Positions 1-6,750 of a DNA stretch of 19,103 nucleotides are shown piece after piece. The position numbers and the translations under genes are program-made. How positions within the stretch are numbered: position 1 is the first letter of the stretch; every line of letters begins with the position of its first letter. The stretch comes from JBDRGC01 sp043818215. Its GTDB lineage: Bacteria; Chloroflexota; Anaerolineae; Anaerolineales; UBA11858. The notes below the pieces were generated by a model that had not been told where the DNA came from, made no database searches, and saw only the letters and a program-made list of their open reading frames with translations. Location of the stretch: contig JBDRGC010000350.1 of the NCBI GenBank assembly GCA_043818215.1, positions 1 to 19,103 of the forward strand, given 5' to 3'.

Positions 1-999
1 CTGCTCGACATTCTGCAAGCCCGCGGCATCGCAGCCGTCGACGGCCTGCTGCGCAGCACCAGCACCACTCGCTTCGCAGCCGGCGCGCTGGGCAACCTGC
101 TCAACTACCTGGCCGACCCGCAAAATCCTCGCAAGCTGGCGACGGTCTACAAAGTCTGGCGGCGGGCCGACCGGGAAGACCCCGACTTGTGGCCCGAGGT
201 GGAGGCAACCGCTAAAGGGTTGGAGAACCTGCCGCAGGTGGAGGATTTCGTTTGGCCGCGGTTCGAACGTCAGGGGCTGGACGCGCTTGATTTAACAGCA
301 ACCACTACTGAAATCCAGGAGAGGCTGCTCACCTTTCGGGAGTACGTCCGCCGCTGGCAGGGCACCGTCCTGCTGCCGGTCAACCAAATCATCCTCACCC
401 TGGCACAAGATTTGTTCACCGAACCCGCGGAACTGGCTATCGCTCACAAGCTGGCGGTGGTGCTCCGTCAGGCTGAAAAATCGCACCAGGATTGGCGTCT
501 GCCCGAACTCACCGGGGAGTTGGCCGTCATCGCCCGCAACGAACGGCGCTTTCTGGGCTTCAGCGCCGACGACACCGGCTTCGACCCCGACAAGTACAAA
601 GGGCAGGTGGTGGTGGCGACGGTGCATAAGGCCAAGGGGCTGGAGTGGGATCGGGTGTACCTGATGTCGGTCAATAATTACGATTTCCCGTCGGGGATGG
701 CATACGACCGTTATATGCCGGAGCGCTGGTTCATTCGTGATAGTTTGAATCTGGAAGCTGAGGCGTTGGCGCAATTGGAAGCGGCTTTCGCTACCGGTGA
801 TGATGAGTGGCCCGAGGAGGGAGCGCCCACCCACGCGGCCCGCATGGAGTACGTGCGCGAGCGGTTGCGGCTGCTGTACGTGGGTATCACCCGCGCCCGC
901 AAGGAATTGGTGATTACCTGGAATACGGGTCGCAAAGACGACTTGCAACCGGCGCTGCCGTTTGTGGCTTTGCAGGGATTTTGGGGATCACGAGTATAG
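1..999 (+). CDS. UvrD/PcrA-like superfamily 1 DNA helicase, C-terminal part (5' truncated by window)
   Basis: The frame is open from base 1, so the gene begins upstream of the window; about 332 C-terminal codons are visible. Two hallmark SF1A helicase motifs are present: a motif V-like block, VATVHKAKGLEWDRVYL (about bases 616-663), and a motif VI-like block, RLRLLYVGITRAR (about 862-900), which contacts ATP. These place it in domain 2A/2B of an ATP-dependent 3'-5' helicase. The next gene on the same strand in the ancestral order is a PD-(D/E)XK nuclease (2020-2961), suggesting a helicase-nuclease pair for DNA end processing, like AddAB or AdnAB in concept; this is inference. The last 17 codons lie beyond a sequence (946-970) that recurs at 1760-1784, so the present C terminus may have been altered by insertion of the toxin-antitoxin pair. 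Confidence 0.9.
   Translation: MLDILQARGIAAVDGLLRSTSTTRFAAGALGNLLNYLADPQNPRKLATVYKVWRRADREDPDLWPEVEATAKGLENLPQVEDFVWPRFERQGLDALDLTATTTEIQERLLTFREYVRRWQGTVLLPVNQIILTLAQDLFTEPAELAIAHKLAVVLRQAEKSHQDWRLPELTGELAVIARNERRFLGFSADDTGFDPDKYKGQVVVATVHKAKGLEWDRVYLMSVNNYDFPSGMAYDRYMPERWFIRDSLNLEAEALAQLEAAFATGDDEWPEEGAPTHAARMEYVRERLRLLYVGITRARKELVITWNTGRKDDLQPALPFVALQGFWGSRV
946..970 (+). repeat. Direct repeat copy 1 (helicase 3' end)
   Basis: These 25 bp inside the helicase, encoding QPALPFVA plus one base, recur at 1760-1784 with 2 mismatches (positions 948/1762 and 951/1765). Both mismatches are at third codon positions of the helicase frame. Similarity stops abruptly on both sides. Confidence 0.8.
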
Positions 1000-1018
1000 G
1001 AATAGATAAAAACACTGA

Positions 1019-1027
1019 TGATATAAT
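1019..1027 (+). promoter_or_regulatory. Extended -10 promoter of the AbrB/PIN pair
   Basis: TGATATAAT is a perfect TATAAT -10 box (1022-1027) preceded by the TGn extension. No good -35 box is visible at 17 bp, as expected for extended -10 promoters. It lies 40 bp upstream of the antitoxin start, which has its own ribosome binding site GGGAGA at 1057-1062. Confidence 0.6.
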
Positions 1028-1067
1028 TGGATAAGATTTTTGGATTTCTAGCCTTTGGGAGATTAAG

Positions 1068-1337
1068 ATGATTAGTACTCTTCAAATTCGCAGTAAAGGC
1101 ACAATTACCCTGCCTGCCAACTTGCGCCGCAAGTACAACTGGTCAAAAGGTAAAGAGCTGAATATGATTGACCTGGGAAACGGATTAATCTTGCTCAAAC
1201 CCTATGGTTCGCAAGTAGATAAACTCGCCGATCAGATTCGCACTGAACTCGAAGCTAAAGGTGAGACTTTGGAATCAATGCTTATGTCCTTGCGCGAGGT
1301 ACGGGAAGAATATGCCTCCCAGCAACCAACCCCTTAG
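1068..1337 (+). CDS. AbrB/MazE-type antitoxin (SpoVT-AbrB DNA-binding domain)
   Basis: An 89-residue protein. Residues 1-45 carry the swapped-hairpin AbrB signature: ISTLQIRSKGTITLPANLRR, then a KG-rich turn and a LGNGLILLKP strand. The C-terminal half (about 50-89) is charged and probably helical, the part that normally wraps and neutralises the toxin. The start is fixed by GGGAGA five bases upstream. The last 26 bases overlap the downstream PIN gene, the usual toxin-antitoxin arrangement with translational coupling. Such antitoxins bind their own promoter, and an extended -10 box lies just upstream. The family assignment is firm; the identity of the bound operator is unknown. Confidence 0.88.
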   Translation: MISTLQIRSKGTITLPANLRRKYNWSKGKELNMIDLGNGLILLKPYGSQVDKLADQIRTELEAKGETLESMLMSLREVREEYASQQPTP

Positions 1338-1758
1338 ACTCTTTTCAGATTCCAGTGTGATTGTTGCAGCAGTCATGTCACCGACAGGCGGCTCCCGTTT
1401 GCTGTTTTACCTGGGTGAAGCAGGATACTTTAGAATAATAGCAGGTAGGAGCGTAATCCAGGAATGTAATGATGTTATCATCCGCAAAGCACCGGCGCGA
1501 CTGCACACACTGGCACAGTTACTCGATGCAACAGGCGTCAAAATCGGGGAAAATCCATTGGATGAGCATACCCAAGTGGCAAAACAACTGTTAGATTATC
1601 CTCCCGATGCCATCGTCTTGGCCAAAGCGATACAAGTTGATCCGGACTGGTTCGTAACACACGACCGAAAACATTTCTTGTTCAACCCGGCACTGAGATA
1701 TCTGTCTTTTCGAATTGGCACACCAGGCGATGTGATACAGCTTCATAGGGCATTATAG
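1312..1758 (+). CDS. PIN-domain ribonuclease toxin
   Basis: A 148-residue PIN domain, starting at the ATG inside the antitoxin gene (26-bp overlap) rather than at an upstream in-frame ATG (1279), because this gives the canonical N-terminal strand LFSDSSVIVAAV. Putative metal-binding acids are D13, E51, D99 and D118 (in THDRKHF), the usual four acidic positions of PIN nucleases. PIN toxins cleave RNA, often tRNA or rRNA, and are silenced by the partner antitoxin, here the AbrB-like protein. It is a divergent PIN family rather than a textbook VapC. The stop codon sits one base before the second copy of the helicase-end repeat, so the pair fills the interval between the repeats almost exactly. 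Confidence 0.85.
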   Translation: MPPSNQPLRLFSDSSVIVAAVMSPTGGSRLLFYLGEAGYFRIIAGRSVIQECNDVIIRKAPARLHTLAQLLDATGVKIGENPLDEHTQVAKQLLDYPPDAIVLAKAIQVDPDWFVTHDRKHFLFNPALRYLSFRIGTPGDVIQLHRAL

Positions 1759-1759
1759 C

Positions 1760-1784
1760 CAGCCCGCGCTGCCGTTTGTGGCTT
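1760..1784 (+). repeat. Direct repeat copy 2 (displaced helicase 3' end)
   Basis: 23 of 25 bases match 946-970. Read in the helicase frame it encodes QPALPFVA followed at once by TGA (1784-1786), so it looks like a helicase 3' terminus with its own stop codon, now cut off from the gene by the toxin-antitoxin pair. Confidence 0.75.
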
Positions 1785-1799
1785 GAGATAGGAGCGGAG

Positions 1800-1834
1800 G
1801 CAAGATGCAAGATGCAAGAGGCAGGAGGCAAGAT
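1800..1834 (+). repeat. Heptamer array GCAAGAT, 5 units
   Basis: Five contiguous 7-bp units: GCAAGAT, GCAAGAT, GCAAGAG, GCAGGAG, GCAAGAT. It lies in the 230-bp gap before the nuclease gene. The rest of the gap (1835-2019) shows only a small near-palindrome (about 1943-1956) and no clear gene. Confidence 0.75.
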
Positions 1835-2019
1835 TACTCCGCCATCGTCGGGGTGGCTCGAGTCGCAGTCTGTAGAGCACGGATTTCGGAATGGGTGGGT
1901 GGTGGCTTCTCCCTTCGGGGATGATTTGCGAAAGTCGTCCGGCGACTCAAGTCGCATCAACGAAGTACACGAAGTCCACCTGCGCGGACTGGTTCAGCCG
2001 CAACATAGAGAGATAACTA

Positions 2020-2961
2020 ATGGCACTTCCAACCAATTTCCAATTCAGCCAGGGTTCTTTGCAAGATTTTGCCGATTGCCCGCGGCGGTTTCAGTTGAAG
2101 TATATCCAGCGGCTGGCGTGGCCGGCGGTGCAGGCTGAACCTGCGCTGGAAAACGAACGGTATATGCAACTGGGGGCTACTTTCCACCGCATGGTACAAC
2201 AATTCCTGCTTGGTGTCCCGGCGGAGCGGCTGGCGGAGATGGCCGCGGGAGATGAGATGCTCTCTCAATGGTGGGGTAATTACGCCCAACACGGCCCAGC
2301 TTTATCTGGCTGTGCGCAACGTCCTGAGATTACGCTATCTGCTCCGATGGGGGATTATCGGCTGGTGGCGAAGTATGATTTAGTTGTCTGGCCCTCGCCC
2401 CCAGCCCCCTCACCCCAACCCTCTCCCAAGGGGAGAGGGAGCCTTGACTCCCCTCTCCCTGTGGGACAGGGGTTGGGGGGGTCGGGGGTGAGGGGAAAAA
2501 TCACCATCTACGATTGGAAAACATCCCGCAAGCAGACCCGCCGCGAGTGGCTGGCAGAGAAGTTACAAACGCGGGTTTATCCATATTTGTTGGTGCGGGC
2601 GGGCGCACATTTTATTACCCCCGAAGGGGGTAACGAGGGTAAATCCATCGAGCCAGAACAGATCGAGATGGTCTATTGGTTCGCCAACTTCCCCAACCTC
2701 CCGGAGCGATTCGCGTACAGCACCGAGCAATTCGCGGCGGACGAGGAGTATATCACCGGGCTGATCGATGCAATCCAGGCTATCGGAGAGGAGGATGCTC
2801 CCCTCACCGATGAGGAATGGCGTTGTAAATACTGCCTCTACCGCTCGCTGTGCAATCGCGGCGTCAAGGCCGGGCCGCTTGACGAGATGGAAGATTTCGA
2901 CGCGCGGGACGAATTCGAGTTCGAGTTGGATTTCGAGCAGATTGCGGAAGTGGAGTATTAA
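2020..2961 (+). CDS. PD-(D/E)XK nuclease with predicted Fe-S cluster (RecB/Cas4-like)
   Basis: A 313-residue protein. The N terminus SLQDFADCPRRFQLKYI is the typical opening of RecB-like PD-(D/E)XK nucleases. The active site is seen as D120 (KYD) and D165-W-K167 (IYDWKTS). Four cysteines, C20 and C269-x2-C272-x5-C278, match the split [4Fe-4S] ligation of Cas4 and AddB nucleases. Family knowledge gives single-strand or end-processing DNase activity; pairing with the upstream helicase is inferred from order. Between D120 and D165, where a short beta-hairpin turn would be expected, residues 125-159 are Pro/Gly/Ser-rich (PSPPAPSPQPSPKGRG and onward) and are encoded by a G/C-tract inverted repeat. 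The acidic C-terminal tail (about 285-313) is Glu/Asp-rich. A weak GAGAGA (2008-2013) precedes the ATG. Confidence 0.88.
   Translation: MALPTNFQFSQGSLQDFADCPRRFQLKYIQRLAWPAVQAEPALENERYMQLGATFHRMVQQFLLGVPAERLAEMAAGDEMLSQWWGNYAQHGPALSGCAQRPEITLSAPMGDYRLVAKYDLVVWPSPPAPSPQPSPKGRGSLDSPLPVGQGLGGSGVRGKITIYDWKTSRKQTRREWLAEKLQTRVYPYLLVRAGAHFITPEGGNEGKSIEPEQIEMVYWFANFPNLPERFAYSTEQFAADEEYITGLIDAIQAIGEEDAPLTDEEWRCKYCLYRSLCNRGVKAGPLDEMEDFDARDEFEFELDFEQIAEVEY
2391..2495 (+). repeat. In-frame G/C-tract inverted repeat inside the nuclease
   Basis: The left half is C-rich (CCCTCACCCC-type words from 2392, with CTCTCCC at 2421-2427). The right half (2462-2495) is the G-rich complement, ending in GGGGGTGAGGGG. 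A second small inverted pair, CTCTCCC/GGGAGAGGG, surrounds 2428. The length is compatible with continuous translation and adds about 35 residues to the protein. Confidence 0.75.
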
Positions 2962-3033
2962 GCAAATGGGGTGGAGGTTCCGGTAGGTTTTGAGATCTAT
3001 CTGCCGGTGGTGGTGAGGTGATTAAGTTACCGC

Positions 3034-3465
3034 TCAGAACTTTCTTGGCAGCCCTTCCAAAATGCGAGTCTGCTGGTTTGGCCCCTCCAGAAGCAGGAAC
3101 AATTTGTTCAACACATTCCGCCCCAAAATGATTTCATTTTCTTCCTCGTCCTCATCCCCGAAACGCTCTTCGTCCATGTCTATCCCGATGACCTCGACCC
3201 CCTATATAACCCCCGTTCCCATGTGAACGTCCACCAGGTACAACGTGACCAACTGTTGCTCACTCCACAATCCCCGCACATAGGCCGAACGGACTTCCGG
3301 GGCGTCAATTTGGATCAACCAATGTAACGGTACAATCGTAAAATCTGCTCCCGTATCAATCAAAGCCGGCAACCGGCCCGTCTAGGCACACTCCAGCGGT
3401 GGACTGAGGCGGATCTCCAGGATGGGCGCGGGTGGGAAGTTCGTGTGGCTATATGGGGTTGGCAT
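3034..3465 (-). pseudogene. Retropepsin-like aspartyl protease, inactivated by two nonsense codons
   Basis: Reading the minus strand from the ATG at 3465-3463 gives MPTPYSHTNFPPAPILEIRL, then in the same frame TAG (3384-3382), then LPALIDTGADFTIVPLHWL, a classic D-T-G-A catalytic loop of clan AA aspartyl proteases. After another in-frame TAG (3204-3202) comes EIILGRNVLNKLFLLLEG, the usual C-terminal strand of the family. The frame ends at TGA 3036-3034. The frame is otherwise preserved over about 143 codons, so only point mutations to TAG have occurred, which implies recent decay, stop-codon readthrough or sequencing error. It starts 9 bp downstream of a DUF5678-like gene on the same strand, as one transcription unit. 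The 72 bp between the nuclease stop and this gene hold nothing I recognise. Confidence 0.8.
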
Positions 3466-3474
3466 TATGCTTCC

Positions 3475-3846
3475 CTACGCCCATCGAGGGGAACGGGTGC
3501 GATAGATGGGCATAGGATGGTCGCCCCCTTCAATAATCAATACGGAACGGCGCCCAAAGCGCCCATGGATGCGCCGGTAAAGGGTCAGCCGTTCCTGATC
3601 ACTATCCACAATCTCATTCTGGTAAACGGCGACGTATTGTCCCCGGTATTGATTGCGCACTGCTGGAGGCAGACGATACCAGGCAACTGTTGCCGCGAGA
3701 ATGCGTTTTTGCCGGTAGTGCGCCAGATGGCGGCGTACAGCTTCGGTAACAAACTCAACCGCATCCTGACCCTCATCCCTGGCAATTGTGTAAACTTCGG
3801 TTAGTAAGACAGGTTCTTGTAAGCTGATGACATTCATGTCTTTCAT
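3475..3846 (-). CDS. DUF5678-like small protein
   Basis: A 123-residue protein. The central part, YRGQYVAVYQNEIVDSDQ (about 67-84), followed by a helix and FGRRSVLII and ending in RTRSPRW, resembles DUF5678 proteins, small proteins of unknown function that recur next to aspartyl protease genes in Chloroflexota and Cyanobacteria. The first 60 residues form a helical segment (EAVRRHLAHYRQKRI) that could be a ribbon-helix-helix-like or dimerisation element; this is a guess. ATG 3846 was chosen as the first start; a second in-frame ATG at 3837 is equally possible because neither has a good ribosome binding site. The downstream partner on the same strand is the broken aspartyl protease. No function can be assigned. 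Confidence 0.65.
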   Translation of the reverse strand: MKDMNVISLQEPVLLTEVYTIARDEGQDAVEFVTEAVRRHLAHYRQKRILAATVAWYRLPPAVRNQYRGQYVAVYQNEIVDSDQERLTLYRRIHGRFGRRSVLIIEGGDHPMPIYRTRSPRWA

Positions 3847-3911
3847 TTTACCATACTACCCGGAAGAACTGGCACTCCTGAACGCAAACTATTTATAAAT
3901 GAGCAAACCCC

Positions 3912-4130
3912 ATGCCTCCCCTCAAAAAACTTCTCCCCCTCTTCCTCCCCACCCTTCTCTGGCCCACGAACCCAGCAGCCGGTGAGCAGTTATCAGTGAA
4001 CTTTAGCAGTGATCCTTCTGGCAAAACGGCAAGGGCTGATTCCTTCTGCAGCCGAAATAATCCACTCCTTTCCACTCACACCATTCCGGTGTCCTACCGA
4101 GAAGACAGGCAGCTGACGGCTGACGGCTGA
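3912..4130 (+). other. Possible remnant of a secreted-protein gene in a gene-poor stretch
   Basis: The 539 bases between 3847 and 4385 contain no convincing complete gene. A 72-codon frame starts with MPPLKKLLPLFLPTLLWPTN, which looks like a signal peptide (Lys-Lys, hydrophobic core, then PAAGEQ). It then runs into low-complexity sequence with ATCAGTGAAC-like words and stops inside a heptamer array. It may be the 5' stump of a gene destroyed by repeat insertion, or chance. No ribosome binding site is visible. Confidence 0.25.
4110..4130 (+). repeat. Heptamer array CGGCTGA, 3 units
   Basis: CAGCTGA, CGGCTGA, CGGCTGA in direct tandem, at the end of the remnant frame above. Confidence 0.65.
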
Positions 4131-4220
4131 CCAACCCAACAGATGCAGAGTACGGATTTGCGGAATTTCCGGATACCTGCCCCTTTGGGATGGCAACCAA
4201 CCCAAACAAACATCCACAAC

Positions 4221-4300
4221 ACAAACATACTAACAAACCAACAAACCAACATACCAACGTACCAATGTACCAATGTACCAATGTACCAATGAACCAACGC
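4221..4300 (+). repeat. 8-bp array ACCAATGT, 10 units
   Basis: Ten contiguous octamers that grade from ACAAACAT and ACTAACAA through ACCAACAA and ACCAACAT to ACCAATGT (three perfect copies, 4261-4284) and back to ACCAACGC. The gradient from degenerate edges to a perfect core is typical of tandem growth by slippage. It lies just upstream of the second toxin-antitoxin promoter. Confidence 0.85.
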
Positions 4301-4322
4301 AGCGGTGCGCACCGGCGCCCAC

Positions 4323-4351
4323 TTGTCCCAGGGCGTCGCTTTGTGTATAAT
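4323..4351 (+). promoter_or_regulatory. Sigma-70-type promoter of the RHH/VapC pair
   Basis: TTGTCC (4323-4328), a 17-bp spacer, then TATAAT (4346-4351). A second TATAAT lies at 4358-4363. This is 35-60 bp upstream of the antitoxin start, which is preceded by AAAGGAGT (4373-4380). Confidence 0.65.
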
Positions 4352-4385
4352 GTGATGTATAATCGCGTTTACAAAGGAGTGTCCG

Positions 4386-4679
4386 ATGGCCCAAATGATT
4401 CGCAAACAAATCTATATTCAGCAGCGGCAGCAAATACTGCTAAAACAATTATCGAAATTTCGCGGAAAGAGCGAAGCTGAAGTGATCCGTATGGCGCTCG
4501 ACCGCGAACTGCAAGGTGGCCCGACCAGCCAACAACCTGACCCCCAAGCCTGGGAGCAAGCCTACCAGTTCATGCTGGCTCTGCGTGATCAGGGATCCCT
4601 GAAATCACAACCCCGCGACTGGACGCGTGGTGAGTTATACGAGGAGCGATTGAGCCGCTATGACCGCCATACTGATTGA
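4386..4679 (+). CDS. Ribbon-helix-helix antitoxin of a VapBC-type pair
   Basis: A 97-residue protein. Residues 5-42 fit a ribbon-helix-helix fold: the strand RKQIYIQQRQ, helix A around LLKQLSKFRGKS, and helix B in EAEVIRMALDREL. The C-terminal half (about 50-97) is rich in Trp, Gln and charged residues and would contact the toxin. The start is fixed by AAAGGAGT six bases upstream of the ATG. The last 20 bases overlap the PIN toxin gene, giving coupled translation. Antitoxins of this type repress their own operon; the two closely spaced TATAAT boxes just upstream are the obvious target, though no operator palindrome could be confirmed. Confidence 0.85.
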   Translation: MAQMIRKQIYIQQRQQILLKQLSKFRGKSEAEVIRMALDRELQGGPTSQQPDPQAWEQAYQFMLALRDQGSLKSQPRDWTRGELYEERLSRYDRHTD

Positions 4680-5106
4680 CACCAATGTGCTTGTGTATGC
4701 CCACGATCGGGGAGAATATGAGAAGCAAGGTCAGGCTATAGAAATACTAGCTGCGTTGCAGGCAGCAGGGGCAGGCCGCCTCAGTGTGCAGTGCCTATCT
4801 GAATTCTTCAGCGCGACCACGCGCGGGAAACTGCCCAAGCTAACAATAGAACAAGCATCAGAGCAGATGGAGATAATCTCGCGTGCTTTTCGAGTTTTCG
4901 ACCTCACCCCCATAATCGTTCTGGAAGCCGCCCGCGGTGTGCGTGATTACTCGCTCTCTTACTACGACGCCCAAATCTGGGCCGCGGCGCGTCTCAACCA
5001 GGTACCGCTGATCTTCAGCGAGGACTTCGACAGCGGCGCGGTACTGGAAGGTGTCCGATTCGTCAACCCCTTCGCGCCCGACTTCGCCATCGAAAACTGG
5101 GTGTAG
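4660..5106 (+). CDS. VapC-like PIN-domain ribonuclease toxin
   Basis: A 148-residue PIN domain with the standard acidic residues: D7 (LIDTNVLVYA), E48 (LSEFF), D103 (YYDAQIWAAA) and D122 in SEDFDSG. This is the common VapC type predicted to cut RNA, with Mg2+ held by these acids. It overlaps the antitoxin by 20 bp and has no separate promoter, so the two are co-expressed. It is unrelated in detail to the PIN toxin at 1312-1758, so the window holds two independently acquired modules. A heptamer array starts at the base after its stop codon. Confidence 0.92.
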   Translation: MTAILIDTNVLVYAHDRGEYEKQGQAIEILAALQAAGAGRLSVQCLSEFFSATTRGKLPKLTIEQASEQMEIISRAFRVFDLTPIIVLEAARGVRDYSLSYYDAQIWAAARLNQVPLIFSEDFDSGAVLEGVRFVNPFAPDFAIENWV

Positions 5107-5148
5107 GGCGGACGGGCGACGGCCGACCGACGACCGGCGACGGCCAGA
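5107..5148 (+). repeat. Heptamer array (GGCGGAC/GGCCGAC type), 6 units
   Basis: Contiguous 7-bp units GGCGGAC, GGGCGAC, GGCCGAC, CGACGAC, CGGCGAC, GGCCAGA begin directly after the vapC stop and end 31 bp before the glpK start, so they lie in the region expected to hold the glp promoter. Confidence 0.7.
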
Positions 5149-5179
5149 CTACTCGACTTCAGAACTTAAGGACTACCCA

Positions 5180-6682
5180 ATGACCTATATCGCTGCCATC
5201 GACCAGGGAACCACCAGCACCCGCTGCATGATCTTCGACCACAGCGGGAAAGTTGTCAGCATTGCGCAAAAAGAGCACCGTCAAATTTATCCCCGACCCG
5301 GCTGGGTGGAGCACGATCCGCTCGAGATTTGGCAACGCACCCAGGAAGTTATCCAAGAAGTAATTAACACGGCCGGTCGCCCGTCCTCCGTCATCGGTCT
5401 CGGAATCACCAACCAACGCGAAACCACCCTGGTATGGAACCCCCGCACCGGAGTACCCTACCACAACGCCATCGTCTGGCAGGATACGCGCACCAAAGAC
5501 ATCTGCGATCAACTCGCTGCTAACGGCGGGCAGGACCGCTTCCGCCCCCAGACCGGCCTCCCGCTGGCGACTTATTTCACCGGCCCCAAGATCAAGTGGC
5601 TGCTAGACAATGTGGATGGTTTGCGCACCGCCGCCGAACGGGGCGAGGCCATCTTCGGCAATATCGACTCCTGGCTCATCTGGTGGCTGACCGGCGGCCC
5701 CGATGGCGGGTCACACGTCACCGATGTGACCAACGCCAGCCGCACCCTGTTGATGAATCTGCGGACTTTGGATTGGGACGCAGAAATCATCGAGATTCTG
5801 TGCATCCCTCCGCAAATGCTGCCCCGCATCGTCCCCTCCAGCGACCCGAAAACCTGGGGAGCCACCGGTAAAAACGGCCCCTTCAGGGTTTCCATCCCCG
5901 TGTGCGGCGACCTGGGCGACCAGCAGGCTGCACTGGTCGGTCAGACCTGCTTCAGCCCCGGAGAAGCCAAGAATACTTACGGCACGGGCTGCTTTATGCT
6001 GCTCAACACGGGGACTGAAATCGTGCCATCCGAAAGCGGCCTGCTGACCACCCTGGGATACAAGTTCGGCAGCCAACCCGCGGTCTACGCGCTGGAAGGC
6101 TCCATCGCCATCACCGGCGCGCTGGTGCAGTGGCTGCGTGATAACTTGGGCATCATCGAAAAATCAACCGATGTCGAAGATTTAGCCCGCACAGTCGATG
6201 ACAACGGCGGCATCTACTTTGTGCCCGCATTTTCAGGTCTGTTCGCACCCCACTGGCGCGCCGACGCCCGCGGTGTGATCGCCGGCATGACCCGCTACGT
6301 CAACAAGGGACACATCGCCCGTGCCGCACTGGAAGCCAGCGCCTACCAAACCCGCGAAGTGCTCGACGCCATGCAGCAGGACTCCGGTGTCGAACTGCAA
6401 GCTCTCAAAGTGGACGGCGGGATGGTCACTAACGAGCTGCTAATGCAATTCCAGGCTGACATTCTCAACGTGCCCGTGGTGCGCCCCCAAGTCGTCGAGA
6501 CCACCGCCCTGGGCGCAGCCTACGCGGCCGGGTTGGCCACCGGATTTTGGGACAACCTCGACGACCTGCGCGCCAACTGGCAAGTCGATAAAACCTGGCA
6601 TCCCCAAATGGATGCGGCAACCCGCGGGCAACTGTATGCCGGATGGAAGAAGGCCGTGACGCGGACGTTGGATTGGGTATAG
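5180..6682 (+). CDS. glpK: Glycerol kinase
   Basis: A 500-residue protein, close to the 502 residues of E. coli GlpK. It converts glycerol and ATP to sn-glycerol 3-phosphate in the cytoplasm. FGGY-kinase marks are clear: the phosphate loop IDQGTTSTR (7-15), R80-E81 in NQRETT and D247 in GDQQAAL that bind glycerol and supply the base, the ATP-site block YGTGCF, and the C-terminal signature with DGGMVTNELLMQFQADIL. The histidine phosphorylated by HPr in Firmicutes is not evident in the region before GDQQ, so control by the PTS is unlikely (inference). The start ATG was chosen because AAGGA (5168-5172) lies seven bases upstream and the protein then begins MTYIAAIDQGTT; the longer frame would run back into vapC. 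It is first gene of the glpK-glpAB-glpC operon. No transporter (glpF) or repressor is in the window. Confidence 0.97.
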   Translation: MTYIAAIDQGTTSTRCMIFDHSGKVVSIAQKEHRQIYPRPGWVEHDPLEIWQRTQEVIQEVINTAGRPSSVIGLGITNQRETTLVWNPRTGVPYHNAIVWQDTRTKDICDQLAANGGQDRFRPQTGLPLATYFTGPKIKWLLDNVDGLRTAAERGEAIFGNIDSWLIWWLTGGPDGGSHVTDVTNASRTLLMNLRTLDWDAEIIEILCIPPQMLPRIVPSSDPKTWGATGKNGPFRVSIPVCGDLGDQQAALVGQTCFSPGEAKNTYGTGCFMLLNTGTEIVPSESGLLTTLGYKFGSQPAVYALEGSIAITGALVQWLRDNLGIIEKSTDVEDLARTVDDNGGIYFVPAFSGLFAPHWRADARGVIAGMTRYVNKGHIARAALEASAYQTREVLDAMQQDSGVELQALKVDGGMVTNELLMQFQADILNVPVVRPQVVETTALGAAYAAGLATGFWDNLDDLRANWQVDKTWHPQMDAATRGQLYAGWKKAVTRTLDWV

Positions 6683-6717
6683 TGACGACCGCCGACCAGT
6701 CGCTCTACGCGGCGGTG

Positions 6718-6739
6718 GGACGATTTTCCAAAATCGTCC
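6718..6739 (+). repeat. Intercistronic hairpin between glpK and glpA
   Basis: Perfect 10-bp arms GGACGATTTT / AAAATCGTCC with a 2-base centre, extendable by G-U and G-C pairs to about 13 bp. No T-tract follows, so it is not a clear terminator. It ends 11 bases before the glpA start, where no Shine-Dalgarno sequence is visible. Confidence 0.7.
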
Positions 6740-6750
6740 TACGATATTCT

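Noticed and set aside
292..948. 218-codon minus-strand frame
   Set aside because: It lies wholly opposite the helicase motifs V and VI, has no recognisable domain and no ribosome binding site; a shadow of a GC-rich gene.
2391..2495. Rho-independent terminator
   Set aside because: It is inside an open, conserved reading frame with catalytic residues on both sides and has no T-tract.
4003..4433. Minus-strand frames with hydrophobic HWYIGTLV repeats resembling a membrane protein
   Set aside because: The repeated hydrophobic peptide is just the translation of the octamer array 4221-4300 and appears in all three frames.
6643..6750. Longer GlpA beginning inside glpK
   Set aside because: The extension would be the 3' end of glpK in another frame plus a hairpin, with no similarity to GlpA; MKKIHTEILIIGGG is a typical GlpA start.
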